Source: Ga0077555 sp033764055 (GTDB lineage: Bacteria > Pseudomonadota > Alphaproteobacteria > Rhizobiales > Hyphomicrobiaceae). Taken from it: a stretch of 64,000 nt of DNA. Where the stretch lies: contig JANRJI010000119.1 of assembly GCA_033764055.1 (NCBI GenBank), positions 231,158 to 295,157 of the forward strand, in the 5' to 3' direction. Positions 25,633 through 33,650 of the stretch are shown one piece after another (the stretch's first letter is position 1; the number at the start of each line of letters is the position of its first letter). The position numbers and the translations under genes were made by a program. The notes beneath the pieces are model-generated. The model did not search any database, was not told the origin of the DNA, and worked only from the letters and a program-made list of their open reading frames with translations.

Positions 25633-26415
25633 ATGACCAGTGCCTCGTTCGATCCTGTCGCCGCTGCGCGATTCATTGCCGATGCCCACGTGAAGCGCGC
25701 GAGATACGAGAATCTCTCGGGGGCGCTCGAGCCACCGACCATTGCGGACGCGTACGCGGTCCAGGAAGCGCTGCGAACGCTGTGGGAGCCGCTCCACGGC
25801 CCGGTCGCCGGCCTCAAGATCGCCGTCACGACCAAGGTGATGCAGGAGCTGATGGGCATTGATCATCCCTGCGGAGGCATGATTTACGCCAACAACGTTC
25901 ACGCGTCGCCGCACGCGCTGCGCCTCGCTCGATACATGCATGTCGTCACGGAGTTCGAGCTGGCGGTCCGCGTCGGACGCACGCTTGCGAGGAAGGCGTC
26001 ACCTTGGACGCGCGAGGAGGTGCGTGCCGAGATCGTCGAGGTGATGCCGGCATTCGAGCTGATCGAGGACCGCAATGCCGTCTACAGGGAAACGCGCCCG
26101 ACGACGCTGATCGCCGACAACGCTTGGAACGCCGGCGTCGTGCTGGGTAAGCCCGTGGCGGTGCCGAGAGGCAAGGAGTTGAACGGCGTCGCCGGCCGCC
26201 TCGCCATGCCGAATGGCGAGCGCGAAGGCCGGACCGACGACCCCATGGGTGCACTCGCCTGGTGTGTGAACCTGGCCGCCGACCGCGGCCGCCCCCTCGA
26301 AGCCGGCCAGATCGTCATCACCGGCAGCGTCATACCAACACTGCCGATCGCCCTTGGAGAAACCTTCAGTTTCGAGCTCGAGGGCATCGGCAGCGTCGAG
26401 ATCTCTGCTGTTTGA
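25633..26415 (+). CDS. 2-keto-4-pentenoate hydratase-like (FAH superfamily)
   Basis: 260-residue protein of the MhpD/2-oxopent-4-enoate hydratase group. Typical elements: ADAYAVQEAL, GPVAGLKIAVTTKVMQELMGID, the metal-ligand region FELAVRVGRTL, then VEVMPAFELIEDRN and ADNAWNAGVVLG, and the closing GQIVITGSVIP. The reaction would be addition of water to a 2-keto-4-enoate from aromatic meta-cleavage, but no other meta-pathway genes are adjacent. I chose ATG 25633 on family length; the frame begins at 25528. Confidence 0.85.
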   Translation: MTSASFDPVAAARFIADAHVKRARYENLSGALEPPTIADAYAVQEALRTLWEPLHGPVAGLKIAVTTKVMQELMGIDHPCGGMIYANNVHASPHALRLARYMHVVTEFELAVRVGRTLARKASPWTREEVRAEIVEVMPAFELIEDRNAVYRETRPTTLIADNAWNAGVVLGKPVAVPRGKELNGVAGRLAMPNGEREGRTDDPMGALAWCVNLAADRGRPLEAGQIVITGSVIPTLPIALGETFSFELEGIGSVEISAV

Positions 26416-26630
26416 TGCCGAAGCGGGGCAATCGGCGGCATCGCCACGAGGATGGAGCCACTTTTCGGCCGAAAAGAGTGGCAATCGCATCACAAATGGC
26501 GAAATCCTCTCGATGCATCGCGAATTTTCGCTTTTGAAAGCCTGTGATTCCAACTACCTACTGAGCTACTGCGAAGATTTAACGGTATTATCAAACCGTT
26601 AACGACCTCACCCTCAGGCAGGACATCCCC
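26416..26630 (+). promoter_or_regulatory. AT-richer control region of the HU-like gene with three inverted repeats
   Basis: The 215 bp before the HU-like gene contain CTTTTCGGCCGAAAAG (26461-26476, a perfect 16-bp palindrome), and TTAACGGT/ACCGTTAA (26579-26586 and 26595-26602, 8-bp spacer). The sequence TATTAT at 26586-26591, inside the second repeat, is a good -10 candidate. If so, the repeat would be an operator covering the promoter. A tRNA-like fragment lies on the other strand at 26541-26571. Confidence 0.45.
26541..26571 (-). pseudogene. Possible tRNA remnant (D-arm-like sequence)
   Basis: The minus strand reads AGTAGCTCAGTAGGTAG, a near-exact match to the tRNA segment covering position 8 to the D-loop (consensus TAGCTCAGTNGGTAG). 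The D-stem partner GAGC is not present (GTTG instead), and no anticodon arm or T-arm follows. If genuine it is a decayed tRNA fragment left by a past integration or rearrangement; chance similarity remains possible. Confidence 0.3.
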
Positions 26631-27041
26631 ATGCAAGCCAAAGTCGCCGCAAAGGCTCTGAAATCGTCGAAGTCGGTCAAGGCTGCAAAGCCTGCCGCCG
26701 CCCCGAAAGCTGCAAAGGCGGCGAAAGCTGCCAAGCCCGCCAAGGCGCCCAAGCTCGGCAAGGGCGATACGGTTACGCTGCGCCATCTGGGCACGGCCAT
26801 TTCCGAGACGCACAATCTGCCGAAGAAGCAGGCCAATGAGATTCTCGCGGACGCCATCGGCATGATCGCCAATCACCTGAAGAAGGGTGCGCGTATCCGT
26901 ATCGGCGGTCTCGGCATCCTGCAGGTGAAGAAGCGCCCGGCTCGCATGGGCCGCAATCCGCGCACCGGCGAGCCGGTCAAGATCAAGGCCTCGAAGAAGG
27001 TCGCCTTCCGCGCCGCGAAGGAGCTGAAGGAGTCCGTCTGA
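26631..27041 (+). CDS. HU-family DNA-binding protein with Lys/Ala-rich N-terminal tail
   Basis: 136-residue nucleoid protein. Residues about 1-45 are a Lys/Ala/Pro-rich tail of KAAK/PKAAK-like repeats resembling eukaryotic H1 tails. Residues about 46-136 are an HU/IHF domain: ADAIGMIANHLKKGARIRIGG, then GILQVKKRPARMGRNPRTGEPVKI and KKVAFRAAKELKE. The RNPRTGEP loop contains the proline-tipped DNA-intercalating arm. It probably compacts DNA, with the tail adding non-specific charge-based binding. The upstream region carries inverted repeats that may regulate it. Confidence 0.9.
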   Translation: MQAKVAAKALKSSKSVKAAKPAAAPKAAKAAKAAKPAKAPKLGKGDTVTLRHLGTAISETHNLPKKQANEILADAIGMIANHLKKGARIRIGGLGILQVKKRPARMGRNPRTGEPVKIKASKKVAFRAAKELKESV

Positions 27042-27190
27042 TCGGATGCGCAGTCGGCGTCCGGGCCGAGAGCGCGCTCCAGATCGCGACGTCTGTGGGC
27101 CAGGGGGCTTCCCTGGCCCATATTGCTTTCGAGATGGCCGCCGAGGCATACCCTCGCTTCGCGTGGCGCGGTACGAAAGGAGCTGACGGG

Positions 27191-27721
27191 ATGGCTGAGC
27201 TCGACTGGACCGTGGCTGTTCGCGATGTCCCCGCTGGTGGCGTGACCATAGAACGCATCGCGACGAGCGACGAGCGCGCCGGCCTCGCTGCAGCGCTCGA
27301 GATCCTCGGAATCGAGTCGTTGACATTGAAGGCTCGCCTTCGGCCCCGGGCGGGCGGGCGCTTCATGCTGGAAGCGGATCTGCAGGCCGACGTCACCCAG
27401 GCTTGCGTCGTGACGCTCGATCCCGTCGCGACGCGCGTGGAGGGACGTCTCGAGATCGACTTTCGGCCCGCCGACACGATCGAGGAGCAGGCTGAGGAGG
27501 AGCTGACAGGGAGCGCCCTTGACGAGCCTGATGTGGAGCCGATCGAGAATGGCGTCATCGATCTCGGCAGGATCGTCTACGAGGAGCTGGCCAGTCGCCT
27601 GGACCCCTATCCGCGGGCGCCGGGGGCCGAGCTCGAGCGTACCGAAGCCGGGCCCGGCGCCGACGCCGCCCACCCGTTCGCTCGCCTGGCGGTTCTGAAG
27701 CGACCGGTTGAGGAGTGTTGA
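27191..27721 (+). CDS. DUF177/YceD family protein
   Basis: 176-residue acidic protein of the YceD/DUF177 family, linked to 23S rRNA accumulation in bacteria and plants. Signature: ADVTQACVVTLDPVATRVEGRLEIDFRP with the conserved cysteine region, then an acidic linker and NGVIDLGRIVYEELASRLDPYPRAPGA. AAAGGAG upstream fixes ATG 27191. It stands before plsX, the classical neighbour of DUF177 in proteobacteria (rpmF is not between them here). Confidence 0.87.
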   Translation: MAELDWTVAVRDVPAGGVTIERIATSDERAGLAAALEILGIESLTLKARLRPRAGGRFMLEADLQADVTQACVVTLDPVATRVEGRLEIDFRPADTIEEQAEEELTGSALDEPDVEPIENGVIDLGRIVYEELASRLDPYPRAPGAELERTEAGPGADAAHPFARLAVLKRPVEEC

Positions 27722-27859
27722 CCGGGCGCGACCTGCCACACCGGCGTGCGCGCCACCGGATTCCGATTGTCACGAGCCGCCAAACGTTTATTTTCCCGGG
27801 GCTCGCACTAGGGGGAGCAACGGGGCGCGCGTGAGCACGGACGCTTGATGCTCCCGGCA

Positions 27860-27895
27860 CGGGATCAGACAGGCAACCGGGATCGGACAGGCAAC
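27860..27895 (+). repeat. 18-bp tandem duplication before plsX
   Basis: Two adjacent 18-bp units, CGGGATC(A/G)GACAGGCAAC, at 27860-27877 and 27878-27895, ending 5 bp before the plsX ATG. They differ at one base. The plsX ribosome-binding site must lie within or just after them. Confidence 0.6.
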
Positions 27896-27900
27896 ACGGC

Positions 27901-28956
27901 ATGCCAGGACCTCAGACACTCGCGCTCGATGCGATGGGCGGCGATCACGGTCCAGAGGTGGTCGTGCCGGGTGCAGCTCTGTCACTCTCCCGGCACCCTC
28001 GATTGAGCTTCATCCTGTTCGGCGCCGAGGAGCGCATCAGGCCCTGTCTCGCCGAGCACCCGAGCTTGGCCGAGCGTGCTCGCATCGTCCACACCGATCT
28101 CGCGATCGGCATGCAGGACAAGCCGAGCCAGGCCCTGCGGCGTGGCAAGGGCACGAGCATGTGGCTGGCGCTCGAGGCGGTGAAGACGGGCGAGGCTCAA
28201 GCCGCGGTCTCCGCGGGCAACACCGGCGCACTGATGGCGCTTGCGCGACTGATTCTGAGGCCGATGCCGGGGATCGAGCGCCCGGCGATTGCGGCCCAGT
28301 GGCCGACGATCCAGCGCGCCTCGATTGTCTTGGACGTGGGCTCGAACATCGGCGCCAGCGCGCGTCAGCTCGTGGACTACGCGTTGATGGGCGCGGCCAT
28401 GGCCCGCGCACATTTCGGCATCGAGCGCCCGACCGTAGGGTTGCTCAACGTCGGCGTCGAGGAGATCAAGGGGAACGAGGAAGTGCGTCAGGCGCACGCC
28501 TGGCTGAAGCAGAGCGAGCTCGGCCTGCCCATCGACTATCGCGGCTTCGTCGAAGGCGATCAGATCGGCCAGGGTGTCGTGGATGTGGTCGTGGTCGAGG
28601 GGTTTGCAGGCAACATTGCCCTGAAGACGGCCGAGGGAACCGCGCGACAGATCGGAACCTACCTCCGGGGTGCCATGAGCCAGTCGGTCATCACCCGTAT
28701 AGGCGCGCTCCTGGCCAAGAGCGGCTTCGACGTCCTCAAGACCAAGATGGACCCTCGCCGCGTCAACGGCGGTCCGTTCCTCGGCCTCAACGGCATCGCC
28801 ATAAAGAGTCACGGGGGCACGGATGCTTTGGGTTTTGCGAGCGCTATCGATCTCGGCTACGAGATGGCCGACAACCGGGTGATCGATCGCATTGCGGCCG
28901 ACATCGCCTCTATAGCTGGCAAGCTCGACGTGCCGGCTGGAGGGGGACAGGGCTGA
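27901..28956 (+). CDS. plsX: Phosphate acyltransferase PlsX
   Basis: 351-residue PlsX, which makes acyl-phosphate from acyl-ACP for phospholipid synthesis. Recognised by LALDAMGGDHGPEVVVPGA, KGTSMWLALEAVKTGEAQAAVSAGNTGALMA (split by a short variable stretch in relatives), DVGSNI, GLLNVGVEEIKGNE and VVVVEGFAGNIALKTAEGTA. Normal length. No strong Shine-Dalgarno sequence; an 18-bp tandem duplication occupies the leader. It forms the alphaproteobacterial plsX-fabH-ihfA-merR block. Confidence 0.95.
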   Translation: MPGPQTLALDAMGGDHGPEVVVPGAALSLSRHPRLSFILFGAEERIRPCLAEHPSLAERARIVHTDLAIGMQDKPSQALRRGKGTSMWLALEAVKTGEAQAAVSAGNTGALMALARLILRPMPGIERPAIAAQWPTIQRASIVLDVGSNIGASARQLVDYALMGAAMARAHFGIERPTVGLLNVGVEEIKGNEEVRQAHAWLKQSELGLPIDYRGFVEGDQIGQGVVDVVVVEGFAGNIALKTAEGTARQIGTYLRGAMSQSVITRIGALLAKSGFDVLKTKMDPRRVNGGPFLGLNGIAIKSHGGTDALGFASAIDLGYEMADNRVIDRIAADIASIAGKLDVPAGGGQG

Positions 28957-29148
28957 TCGTCGAGATAGTCGAGGGGGCGCGGGAGCCGAGCGTTCTGGAC
29001 AGTCGAGCGTAGTTGGGCGCGTCCATCTGGACCCCGCGGCGCCTTGGCACCGCCGGAGCCGGCGTGGCCACACCGTTATTGGTCCGAGAGCGCCGCGCCG
29101 AAGCGGCAATGACCGATGCAGAAATCTCTCGGGGAGCGAGGTGCCGAA

Positions 29149-30126
29149 GTGGCCGTCAATCGATCGGTGATCCGGGGAGTCGGCGCCTATCTGCCGAAAC
29201 GGGTGGTGACGAACGCCGACATGGAGCGTTTGGTCGATACCACCAGCGACTGGATCGTCGAGCGGACCGGCATCCGTCAAAGGCACATCGCGGCCGACGG
29301 CGAGCTGACCAGCGACCTGGGGATCGCAGCAGCCAGGCAGGCTCTGGTCCGTTCAGGCATCGATCCCGTCGAGATCGACCTCGTCATCTGCGCCACCGCG
29401 ACGCCGGACCGCACCTTCCCTGCAACCGCGGTGCGCATCCAGGCCGGCCTCGGCATATCGAAGGGTGCCGCTTTCGATATCCAGGCCGTGTGCTCGGGGT
29501 TCGTCTATGCCTTGGCCACGGCCGACAACTTTCTCAAGACCGGCCAGTTCAAGCGCGCCGTCGTCGTCGGTGCCGAGACGTTCTCACGCATTCTGGACTG
29601 GTCGGACCGGACGACGTGCGTGCTGTTCGGCGACGGCGCCGGCGCGGTCGTCCTCGAGGCGCAGCCACAGCTCGGCACCCGCGAGGACCGCGGCATTATT
29701 GCCTCGCAGATCCGGTCGGATGGCCGCTTCGAGGACCTGCTCTATGTCGATGGTGGCCCCGGCTCGACCAGGACCACGGGGCATCTCCGGATGAACGGCC
29801 GCGAGGTATTCCGCCACGCCGTGCAGAAGATTTCCGGCGTCATCGAGGAGACGCTCGTCATGACCGGCTACGCGCCGGACGAGATCGATCTCTTCGTGCC
29901 TCATCAGGCCAACCAGCGCATTCTCGACGGTATCGCCAGGAAGCTCGGCATCTCGCCGGAAAAGATCATGATGACGTTGGCGAACCATGGGAATACGTCC
30001 GCTGCGTCGATCCCGTTGGCGCTCAACCAGGCCTTCGAGGAGCATCGCGTCAAGGAAGGCAGTCTGGTGCTGATGGAGGCGATGGGAGGCGGCTTCACCT
30101 GGGGGGCGGTCCTCGCGCGCTGGTAG
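29149..30126 (+). CDS. fabH: Beta-ketoacyl-ACP synthase III
   Basis: 325-residue FabH, which starts fatty acid synthesis by condensing acetyl-CoA with malonyl-ACP. Catalytic triad: Cys in DIQAVCSGF, His in VPHQANQRI, Asn in ANHGNTSAAS. The GTG at 29149 gives normal length and has GGGAGCGAGG upstream; an in-frame ATG at 29116 would add 11 residues. It follows plsX by 192 bp and precedes ihfA. Confidence 0.94.
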   Translation: MAVNRSVIRGVGAYLPKRVVTNADMERLVDTTSDWIVERTGIRQRHIAADGELTSDLGIAAARQALVRSGIDPVEIDLVICATATPDRTFPATAVRIQAGLGISKGAAFDIQAVCSGFVYALATADNFLKTGQFKRAVVVGAETFSRILDWSDRTTCVLFGDGAGAVVLEAQPQLGTREDRGIIASQIRSDGRFEDLLYVDGGPGSTRTTGHLRMNGREVFRHAVQKISGVIEETLVMTGYAPDEIDLFVPHQANQRILDGIARKLGISPEKIMMTLANHGNTSAASIPLALNQAFEEHRVKEGSLVLMEAMGGGFTWGAVLARW

Positions 30127-30258
30127 TCGGTGTGCCCGATTGCCGTGAGGATAAAATTCCTCTTTGAGTTTCATGGTCTTGTGTGTCTTGAGCATTGACC
30201 GGCAGCCTGTCGGGGGATAGCATTTGCCGTCGAGGGGTAGTCAGGGGAGGCGTTTGTG

Positions 30259-30576
30259 ATGGGTGGCAAGACGTTGACGCGTGCGGATCTGGCCGAGGCC
30301 TTGGTTCGCAAGATTGGGTTGCCACGCAACGAGTCCCAGGAGCTGGTCGAGTTGGTCCTCGGCGAGATTTCGAATGCCTTGTCGCGCGGCGAGGGCGTCA
30401 AGTTGTCGTCGTTCGGGTCTTTTGGTGTGCGACAGAAGGGGCAGCGGGTCGGCCGCAATCCGAAAACCGGCGAGGAGGTGCCGATCACGCCGCGTCGTGT
30501 GCTGGTGTTCAGGGCGAGCAACATAATGAAATCTCGCATCAACGATGGGCGCGGACGACAAAAGTCCGTAGACTAG
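30259..30576 (+). CDS. ihfA: Integration host factor subunit alpha
   Basis: 105-residue IHF/HU-fold protein matching IhfA: TLTRADLAEALVRKIGLPRNESQELVE, GEGVKLSSFGSFGVRQK, GRNPKTGEEVPITPRRVLVF. It bends DNA sequence-specifically as a heterodimer with IhfB, affecting transcription, replication and recombination. I take ATG 30259 (AGGGGAGG at 30242-30249 is well spaced) rather than the GTG one codon earlier. Classical position between fabH and a MerR-type gene. Confidence 0.93.
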   Translation: MGGKTLTRADLAEALVRKIGLPRNESQELVELVLGEISNALSRGEGVKLSSFGSFGVRQKGQRVGRNPKTGEEVPITPRRVLVFRASNIMKSRINDGRGRQKSVD

Positions 30577-30717
30577 TGGTTTGGGCGGCACCGTGCGGCA
30601 TGGTTGGGCGTTGCTGACGTGCACGGTCAGGAGGCTCTGGCGATCGGGTGGATGACGCCCGGCGAAGTGGCCGGTGTGGGGCTCGGCGCAGACAGCGACT
30701 GGGGAGCATCCGAATTC

Positions 30718-31242
30718 ATGGCCAAGGCGGCAGAGGCATTTCGGACCATCAGCGAGGTGGCCGACGATCTCGGCATACAGAAGCACGTCCTCCGCTTCTG
30801 GGAGGTGAAGTTCAGTCAGATTCGCCCCATGAAGCGGGGTGGTGGCCGCCGCTACTACCGACCCGAGGACATGGAGCTGTTACGTGGCATTCGCCAGCTC
30901 CTGCACCGCGACGGCTATACGATCAAGGGCGTACAGAAGATCCTGCGCGAGCAGGGCGTCGAGGCGGTCAAGGCGAAGGTCCGCTCGGCACTGGACGTGG
31001 CGACCGGCCCGGTACCCGAGCCGACCGAGGTGGCTGCGGCCGCAAGACCCGAGACAGGGTCCACCGCCGCGCGCGGGCAGCGCCCACAGCGCCCGCCGGT
31101 CGTACCTCCGGTAGATCGGGAGCGTGTCCTGCGCTCCATCGTCGCCGAGTTGGTTGTGTGCCGCGATATTCTTGCCGGGCGTGTCACGGCCACGGATGTC
31201 AGCCGGTCCTTGCCCCCCCGCCGAGCCCGCCGTTCCGCGTAG
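30718..31242 (+). CDS. MerR-family transcriptional regulator
   Basis: 174-residue regulator with an N-terminal winged helix-turn-helix: FRTISEVADDLGIQKHVLRFWEVKFSQI, then GGGRRYYRPEDMELLRGIRQLLHRDGYTIKGVQKIL. The C-terminal half is Pro/Ala/Arg-rich and carries no recognisable effector domain. This MerR member always follows ihfA in many alphaproteobacteria; the target is unknown. Start chosen at ATG 30718 (GGGGAG upstream); the frame begins at 30604. Confidence 0.87.
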   Translation: MAKAAEAFRTISEVADDLGIQKHVLRFWEVKFSQIRPMKRGGGRRYYRPEDMELLRGIRQLLHRDGYTIKGVQKILREQGVEAVKAKVRSALDVATGPVPEPTEVAAAARPETGSTAARGQRPQRPPVVPPVDRERVLRSIVAELVVCRDILAGRVTATDVSRSLPPRRARRSA

Positions 31243-31246
31243 CTGC

Positions 31247-32032
31247 ATGAAGAAGTGTCCCGTCGTCGTGGGTCGACCTGCGGCACGCCCTCACGGCGCA
31301 CTGCAGCTCGTGCTGGTCGATCTCGAGGCTGGACAGCTGTCCTTGTCGGCGCTGGACTCTGAGTGGCTCGTCCTGCCTCCCGCAATGCGACGGCAGCAGC
31401 CCTCACAGCCGCATGAATTGCGGCGTCGGATAGCGCACATCGCGCTCCGGGCCATACTCGCCTCACAGGTCGGATTGGACATCGCACGTCAGCCGTTCGT
31501 CGTTGGCGGGGCCGGCAAGCCTCGTCTGGCACAGTCCGGCGACCCGATCGAGTTCAGCTTTGCGCACAGCGAGAGCCATGCCCTCGTCGCCCTGTCTGCT
31601 GACGGACCGGTGGGCATCGACATCGAGGCGGCACGCGCCGTTCGCATCAGCCCGGACCGGAGGGCCCTTCTGGAGGCCGCGGCGGAGGCTTTGGCACCGG
31701 TCCCTCTGCCGAGCGGTCCCGCCGACAGGCGTTTCCTCCAGGCCTGGGTACGCCTGGAGGCCGTCGCCAAGTTGACGGGCGAGGGCATCTCGGCGCTGCT
31801 TGGTCGTCTCGGTGTCCGAAGCCGCAGCGCCGCCGGCCCTTCGAGCCGTGAATTTTCCGACGTTGCCGCCCGCTCGATCGTTCGGGACCTGGCCGCAGGA
31901 TTGCCGCCGCAGCTGCACGCGGCCGTCGCTGTGCCGTGCGGCAGTCGAGGCCTCGCGGGGGAGACGCCCCTGGTCACGTCATTGCCGCTCGATGCGGGAT
32001 CGCTCGAGGCTCTCGTCACGTGCCGCAGTTGA
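31247..32032 (+). CDS. 4'-phosphopantetheinyl transferase superfamily protein
   Basis: 261-residue Sfp/AcpT-like enzyme that would transfer phosphopantetheine from CoA to a carrier protein. Motifs: FSFAHSESHALVALS (P-loop-like acceptor), GPVGIDIEAAR with the Mg-binding GID/E, and WVRLEAVAKLTGEG, where the usual WxxKE lysine is Leu but the metal-binding Glu and final Lys remain. The ATG is 4 bp after the merR stop codon, so coupling is likely. The target carrier protein (fatty acid ACP, PKS or NRPS) is not evident. Confidence 0.82.
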   Translation: MKKCPVVVGRPAARPHGALQLVLVDLEAGQLSLSALDSEWLVLPPAMRRQQPSQPHELRRRIAHIALRAILASQVGLDIARQPFVVGGAGKPRLAQSGDPIEFSFAHSESHALVALSADGPVGIDIEAARAVRISPDRRALLEAAAEALAPVPLPSGPADRRFLQAWVRLEAVAKLTGEGISALLGRLGVRSRSAAGPSSREFSDVAARSIVRDLAAGLPPQLHAAVAVPCGSRGLAGETPLVTSLPLDAGSLEALVTCRS

Positions 32033-32150
32033 CCGCGGTCCGCCGTGCGGATTCCCGAGGCGGCGTGTGTGGTCTATAAGGCGGCAATCGAAGTGGCCGG
32101 CAGGGCCGGGCCCTGACAACCGTCACCGATGCTTCAGGAGCAGGCCACCC

Positions 32151-33650
32151 ATGGCAAGCCGCAAAGACGAGACTCGCCCCGAGGCGCGGCTGCCGAAGGG
32201 CTTCGTCGATACCTCTGGCGAGGAGTTGCGACGGCTCAATCGCATGCTGGCCACGATTCGCGAGGTCTATGAGCTTTACGGCTACGAGCCCCTCGATACG
32301 CCGGCTTTCGAGTTCACCGATGCGCTCGGCAAGTTCCTGCCTGACCAGGACCGCCCGAATGCCGGCGTGTTCTCGCTGCAGGACGATGACGACCAGTGGT
32401 TGTCGTTGCGCTACGATCTGACCGCTCCCCTGGCCCGTCACGTCGCGGAGAACCTGGCGCGTCTGCCGCGTCCCTATCGGCGGTATGCGATCGGGCCTGT
32501 CTGGCGCAACGAGAAGCCGGGACCGGGGCGCTTCCGCCAGTTCATCCAGTGCGACGCCGATACGGTGGGAACGGACAACGTCGCCGCCGACGCCGAGGCC
32601 TGCATGCTGATGGCTGATGTCATCGAGCGCATCGGCATCCGCGAATTTCGCATCAAGCTCAACAATCGCAAGGTGCTCGACGGCCTGCTCGAGACGGCAG
32701 GCATCGATCCGCATGCCGATAGCGACGGCCACCGGCGTCTTGTCGTACTGCGGGCCATGGACAAGTTCGACAAGTTCGGCGTCGCGGGAGTTTCAATGCT
32801 GCTCGGCAAGGGCCGGCGCGACGAGAGTGGCGACTTCACACACGGGGCCGGGCTCGAGACGCCGGCGATCGACACGATCTGTGGCTTCCTCGACGCTGCA
32901 ACCGGGCACGCCAGCGAGGATCTCGTGGGCCGTGTCGCGCCGCTCGTCGAAAGCAGCGCCCGGGCACGCGAGGGGCTCGCCGAGATTTCGGCCATCGAGC
33001 GTCTGGTGCGCGCCGGGGGGCGAGCCGCGTCCTCGATCGCGTTCGACCCTTCGGTCGTTCGCGGTCTCGATTATTATACCGGTCCTGTCTTCGAGGCCGA
33101 GCTGACGTTCGAGGTTCGTAACGAGGATGGCCAGGCCGTCCGCTTCGGCTCCGTCGGTGGCGGTGGTCGCTACGACGACCTCGTGGCCCGATTCACGGGT
33201 GAGCGTGTCCCCGCAACGGGCTTCTCGCTCGGCATCTCGCGGCTTCTCGCAGCGCTCGCCGCCGGCGATCTCGAGGCGCGCCAGCCCCTCGGCCCCGTGG
33301 TGGTGCTCGTCATGGACAAGGCCGAGATCGCCCGCTATCAGGCGATCGCCCAGGATCTCCGCCGCGCCGGCATCAGAGCGGAGATGTATCTCGGCACCTC
33401 CGGCATGAAGCCGCAGATGAAGTACGCCGACCGGCGAGGCGCACCGTGCGTGATCATCGAGGGGTCCGACGAGCGCGCCAAGGGCGAGATTCAGATCAAG
33501 GACTTGATCGAGGGGGCTCGCGCGGCGGCTGCGATCAAGGATAACAAGGAGTGGAAATCGGCGCGGCCCGCGCAGATGTCGGTGCCGCGCGCGAATCTGG
33601 TCGAGGCGGTGCGTGAGCTGATCAGGCGGCATGGCGGAGGGGCGTCGTGA
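32151..33650 (+). CDS. hisS: Histidyl-tRNA synthetase
   Basis: 499-residue class II synthetase charging tRNA-His. Motif 2 appears as RYAIGPVWRNEKPGPGRFRQF, histidine-specific motifs as RGLDYYTGPVFEAEL and GGGGRYDDLV, motif 3 within ATGFSLGISRLL. The anticodon-binding domain follows from about residue 385. ATG 32151 has AGGAG upstream; the frame extends back to 31800 inside the preceding gene. Its stop overlaps the start of hisZ, so histidine tRNA charging and biosynthesis are cotranscribed. Confidence 0.94.
   Translation: MASRKDETRPEARLPKGFVDTSGEELRRLNRMLATIREVYELYGYEPLDTPAFEFTDALGKFLPDQDRPNAGVFSLQDDDDQWLSLRYDLTAPLARHVAENLARLPRPYRRYAIGPVWRNEKPGPGRFRQFIQCDADTVGTDNVAADAEACMLMADVIERIGIREFRIKLNNRKVLDGLLETAGIDPHADSDGHRRLVVLRAMDKFDKFGVAGVSMLLGKGRRDESGDFTHGAGLETPAIDTICGFLDAATGHASEDLVGRVAPLVESSARAREGLAEISAIERLVRAGGRAASSIAFDPSVVRGLDYYTGPVFEAELTFEVRNEDGQAVRFGSVGGGGRYDDLVARFTGERVPATGFSLGISRLLAALAAGDLEARQPLGPVVVLVMDKAEIARYQAIAQDLRRAGIRAEMYLGTSGMKPQMKYADRRGAPCVIIEGSDERAKGEIQIKDLIEGARAAAAIKDNKEWKSARPAQMSVPRANLVEAVRELIRRHGGGAS

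Noticed and set aside
31747..31790. Loss of activity in the phosphopantetheinyl transferase because the WxxKE lysine is Leu.
   Set aside because: The metal-binding Glu and later Lys are kept, and as far as I recall alphaproteobacterial members often read WVRLEA, so I do not call it inactive.
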